Of a DNA stretch of 64,000 nt, positions 62,673 through 64,000 are shown one piece after another (within the stretch, counting starts at the first letter, position 1; each line of letters begins with the position of its first letter). The notes under the pieces were generated by a model. The model did not search any database, was not told the origin of the DNA, and saw only the letters and a list, made by a program, of their open reading frames with translations. The position numbers and the translations under genes were made by a program. The DNA is taken from assembly GCF_001571065.1 (NCBI RefSeq), contig NZ_BCSW01000017.1:1-64000 (forward strand). Reading direction: 5' to 3'. This DNA is from Dietzia cinnamea NBRC 102147 (GTDB taxonomy: Bacteria; Actinomycetota; Actinomycetes; Mycobacteriales; Mycobacteriaceae).

Positions 62673-63359
62673 ATGCGGAAACTCCTGTGGGTGGTCGGTG
62701 CCCTCGCCGTCGTCCTCGTCGTCGTCCTCGCCGCACCGTTCGTCTACAAGGCCGCTCGCGGCGGCGATGACACCGCGCCGACGGTGATCGATGTCGAGGC
62801 CGCCGACGCCGCGGCGACCGACCTCGACGGCACCTGGGTCGTCGTGCCCGGCGAACCGCCGAACGGCACCGTCGCCGGGTACACGGTCGACGAGATGCTC
62901 CGCGGCGAGCCGGTGACGGTCGTCGGCACGACGAACAAGGTGAGCGGCGAGGCCGTGATCGCGGAGGGCGTGCTCGAGACGGGCCGTTTCGAGGTGGACA
63001 TGGGCGGCCTGTCCACCGACATCGGCGCGCGCGACGAGATGGCCCGCTCGGCCGACATCCTCGACGTGGCCGGGCACCCCGTTTCGACCCTCGAGGTGGC
63101 CGATCCCGTCGACCTGGGCGCCGTGCCCGACGACGGCACCACCGCGACCGTGCCGATGCAGGTCAACCTCACCGTCAAGGGCACCACCGTCCGGACGCCC
63201 GTCGAGGTGACGGTGCTCCGGTCGGGCGATCGGATCATCGCCTCCGGCTCGATTCCGGTGACGTGGACCGACCTGGGGGTGGAACCGCCCAGCCTGGGAT
63301 TCGTCACCGTCGCGCCGGACGGCACCGTCGACTTCCGGGTTGCCCTGGAGAAGCGGTGA
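62673..63359 (+). CDS. YceI-like exported protein
   Basis: A 228-residue protein with an N-terminal membrane anchor or signal (MRKLLWVVGALAVVLVVVLA) and a YceI-type lipocalin-like beta barrel: DLDGTWVV, VSGEAVIAEGVLETGRFEVDMGGLSTD, DILDVAGHPVSTLEV, VNLTVKGTT and GSIPVTW. YceI proteins bind isoprenoid lipids. The ATG at 62673 has TATGCT seven bases upstream (leaderless pattern); an ATG at 62661 overlaps that box and is less likely. A small GCCC-GGAA-GGGC hairpin follows the stop. Confidence 0.85.
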   Translation: MRKLLWVVGALAVVLVVVLAAPFVYKAARGGDDTAPTVIDVEAADAAATDLDGTWVVVPGEPPNGTVAGYTVDEMLRGEPVTVVGTTNKVSGEAVIAEGVLETGRFEVDMGGLSTDIGARDEMARSADILDVAGHPVSTLEVADPVDLGAVPDDGTTATVPMQVNLTVKGTTVRTPVEVTVLRSGDRIIASGSIPVTWTDLGVEPPSLGFVTVAPDGTVDFRVALEKR

Positions 63360-63430
63360 CCGTCGCCCGGAAGGGCGGGAACGGCGCGGTTCACCTCCTC
63401 GAACGGAGGGGGTGCTGTTAACATTGGCCG

Positions 63431-63601
63431 ATGCAGCCGTGGACGACCCCGCGCCGCTCGGCGGTGTTCGCCTTCGTCCTGCTCGTGGCCACGGCCTTCG
63501 GGCGTCTCGGTGAGCTCCAGGAGTCCGGCGTCTCGCTGCACTGGCCCGTCGCGGGCGTGATCGCCCTGTGGGCGCTCGTCCTGCGCGACCGCGCGGAGTA
63601 G
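63431..63601 (+). CDS. 56-residue MASE1-like membrane peptide upstream of an EAL gene
   Basis: A short protein with two hydrophobic helices (about 10-24 and 36-51). The segment SLHWPVAGVIALWALVL resembles the LWPxxGxAL pattern of MASE1 sensor domains that precede GGDEF/EAL proteins. It ends in TAG at 63599-63601 and is followed at once, in the same frame, by the ATG of the EAL protein. TAACAT lies six bases before its ATG. It may be a membrane partner, a remnant of a longer sensor, or the N terminus of a protein interrupted by a stop codon. Confidence 0.65.
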   Translation: MQPWTTPRRSAVFAFVLLVATAFGRLGELQESGVSLHWPVAGVIALWALVLRDRAE

Positions 63602-64000
63602 ATGGTCGTGGGTCGGAGCGAGGGCCCCCGCGAGCGGACCCGCACCCGGGTGGAGTGGAAGAACCGGCTCGAGCGCGCGCTCGAGGCCGACGATCTGCTC
63701 CTGCATCTGCAGCCCATCATCGACGTCCCGACGCGGCGGGTCGTCGGCGCGGAGGCGTTAGTCCGGCTCGATGACGACGGCGTGGTGGTCCCGCCGTCCG
63801 AATTCGTCCGGGTGGCCGAGCGGGCTGGGATGGCCACCCGCCTCGATCACTGGGTGGTGCGGGCGGCGGTCGCGATGGCCGCGCGGCTGCGCCGGATCGA
63901 GCCCGACTTCTCGATGTGGATCAACGTCTCGGCCCAGTCGGTCTCCAGCGAGGAACTGGGGACCGCCCTGCTCGCCAACCTGGCGGACCACGGAGTTCCG
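63602..64000 (+). CDS. EAL-domain cyclic-di-GMP phosphodiesterase (partial)
   Basis: The first 133 residues of a protein cut by the window edge. After a basic lead (MVVGRSEGPRERTRTR) an EAL domain begins: RLERALEADDLLLHLQPIID, then GAEALVRL, which keeps the EAL glutamate, FVRVAERAGMATRLDHWVV, and INVSAQSV with the conserved Asn. These features suggest it degrades c-di-GMP, but the remaining catalytic residues lie outside the window. Its ATG directly follows the TAG of the preceding peptide in the same frame. Confidence 0.85.
   Translation, partial: MVVGRSEGPRERTRTRVEWKNRLERALEADDLLLHLQPIIDVPTRRVVGAEALVRLDDDGVVVPPSEFVRVAERAGMATRLDHWVVRAAVAMAARLRRIEPDFSMWINVSAQSVSSEELGTALLANLADHGVP

Overview
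The window is a dense stretch of core chromosome from a high-GC actinobacterium. GTG starts are common, and neighbouring genes often overlap by four bases (ATGA or GTGA). Several markers point to the mycolic-acid group (Mycobacteriales/Corynebacteriales): a mycothiol-dependent formaldehyde dehydrogenase (MscR type), a secreted DUF4185 protein of the family linked to mycobacterial arabinan cleavage, a PriA-type HisA, the trp-linked membrane protein TIGR02234, and gene order like that around polA-rpsA-coaE-uvrB-uvrA-infC-pheST-arg in mycobacteria. Dietzia is my best guess for the genus, but the sequence alone does not prove it. I found no insertion sequence, prophage, CRISPR array or toxin-antitoxin pair.

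Layout. Bases 1-259 hold a strong promoter firing leftwards out of the window (probably a stable-RNA operon) and the tyrS terminator. From 260 to 10313 on the minus strand runs an arginine cluster argC-X-argB-argD-argF-argR-argG-argH, followed by a Trm112-like protein, a 3-methyladenine DNA glycosylase and tyrS. A 165-residue protein X sits where argJ is normally found. Two tandem ARG boxes overlap the argC start. From 10359 to 19800 (minus) lie a DUF2786 protein, thiD, pheT, pheS, an ABC-F ATPase, a SpoU rRNA methyltransferase, rplT, rpmI and infC (ATC start, structured leader). From 20178 to 37110 are a DUF1844 protein, uvrA, a metallo-hydrolase, a DoxX protein with LEA-like repeats, HelD, a lipoprotein, a universal stress protein, uvrB, a small protein plus DUF4185 pair, coaE, rpsA and a methyltransferase. 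From 37156 to 46270 are an amino-acid ABC transporter, polA, a tRNA with anticodon CAA, an SRPBCC protein, the MscR/metallo-hydrolase pair and an M23 peptidase. From 46479 to 62431 (minus) pyk and lgt follow a long his-trp block: hisD-C-B-MFS-hisH-small membrane protein-priA-IMPase-hisF-hisI-tautomerase-trpE-TIGR02234-trpC-trpB-trpA. The right end has a YceI-like protein and a MASE1-like peptide separated by one stop codon from an EAL-domain protein that runs off the window.

How the genes work together. The arg genes make arginine under ArgR, which is encoded in the same cluster. PriA serves both histidine and tryptophan synthesis, which fits the fused his-trp arrangement and the absence of a separate trpF here. 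uvrA, uvrB, polA and the glycosylase form a repair set; uvrA, and more weakly polA, carry PafBC-type promoter motifs. About ten genes have a -10 hexamer six or seven bases before the start codon, so leaderless mRNAs seem common.
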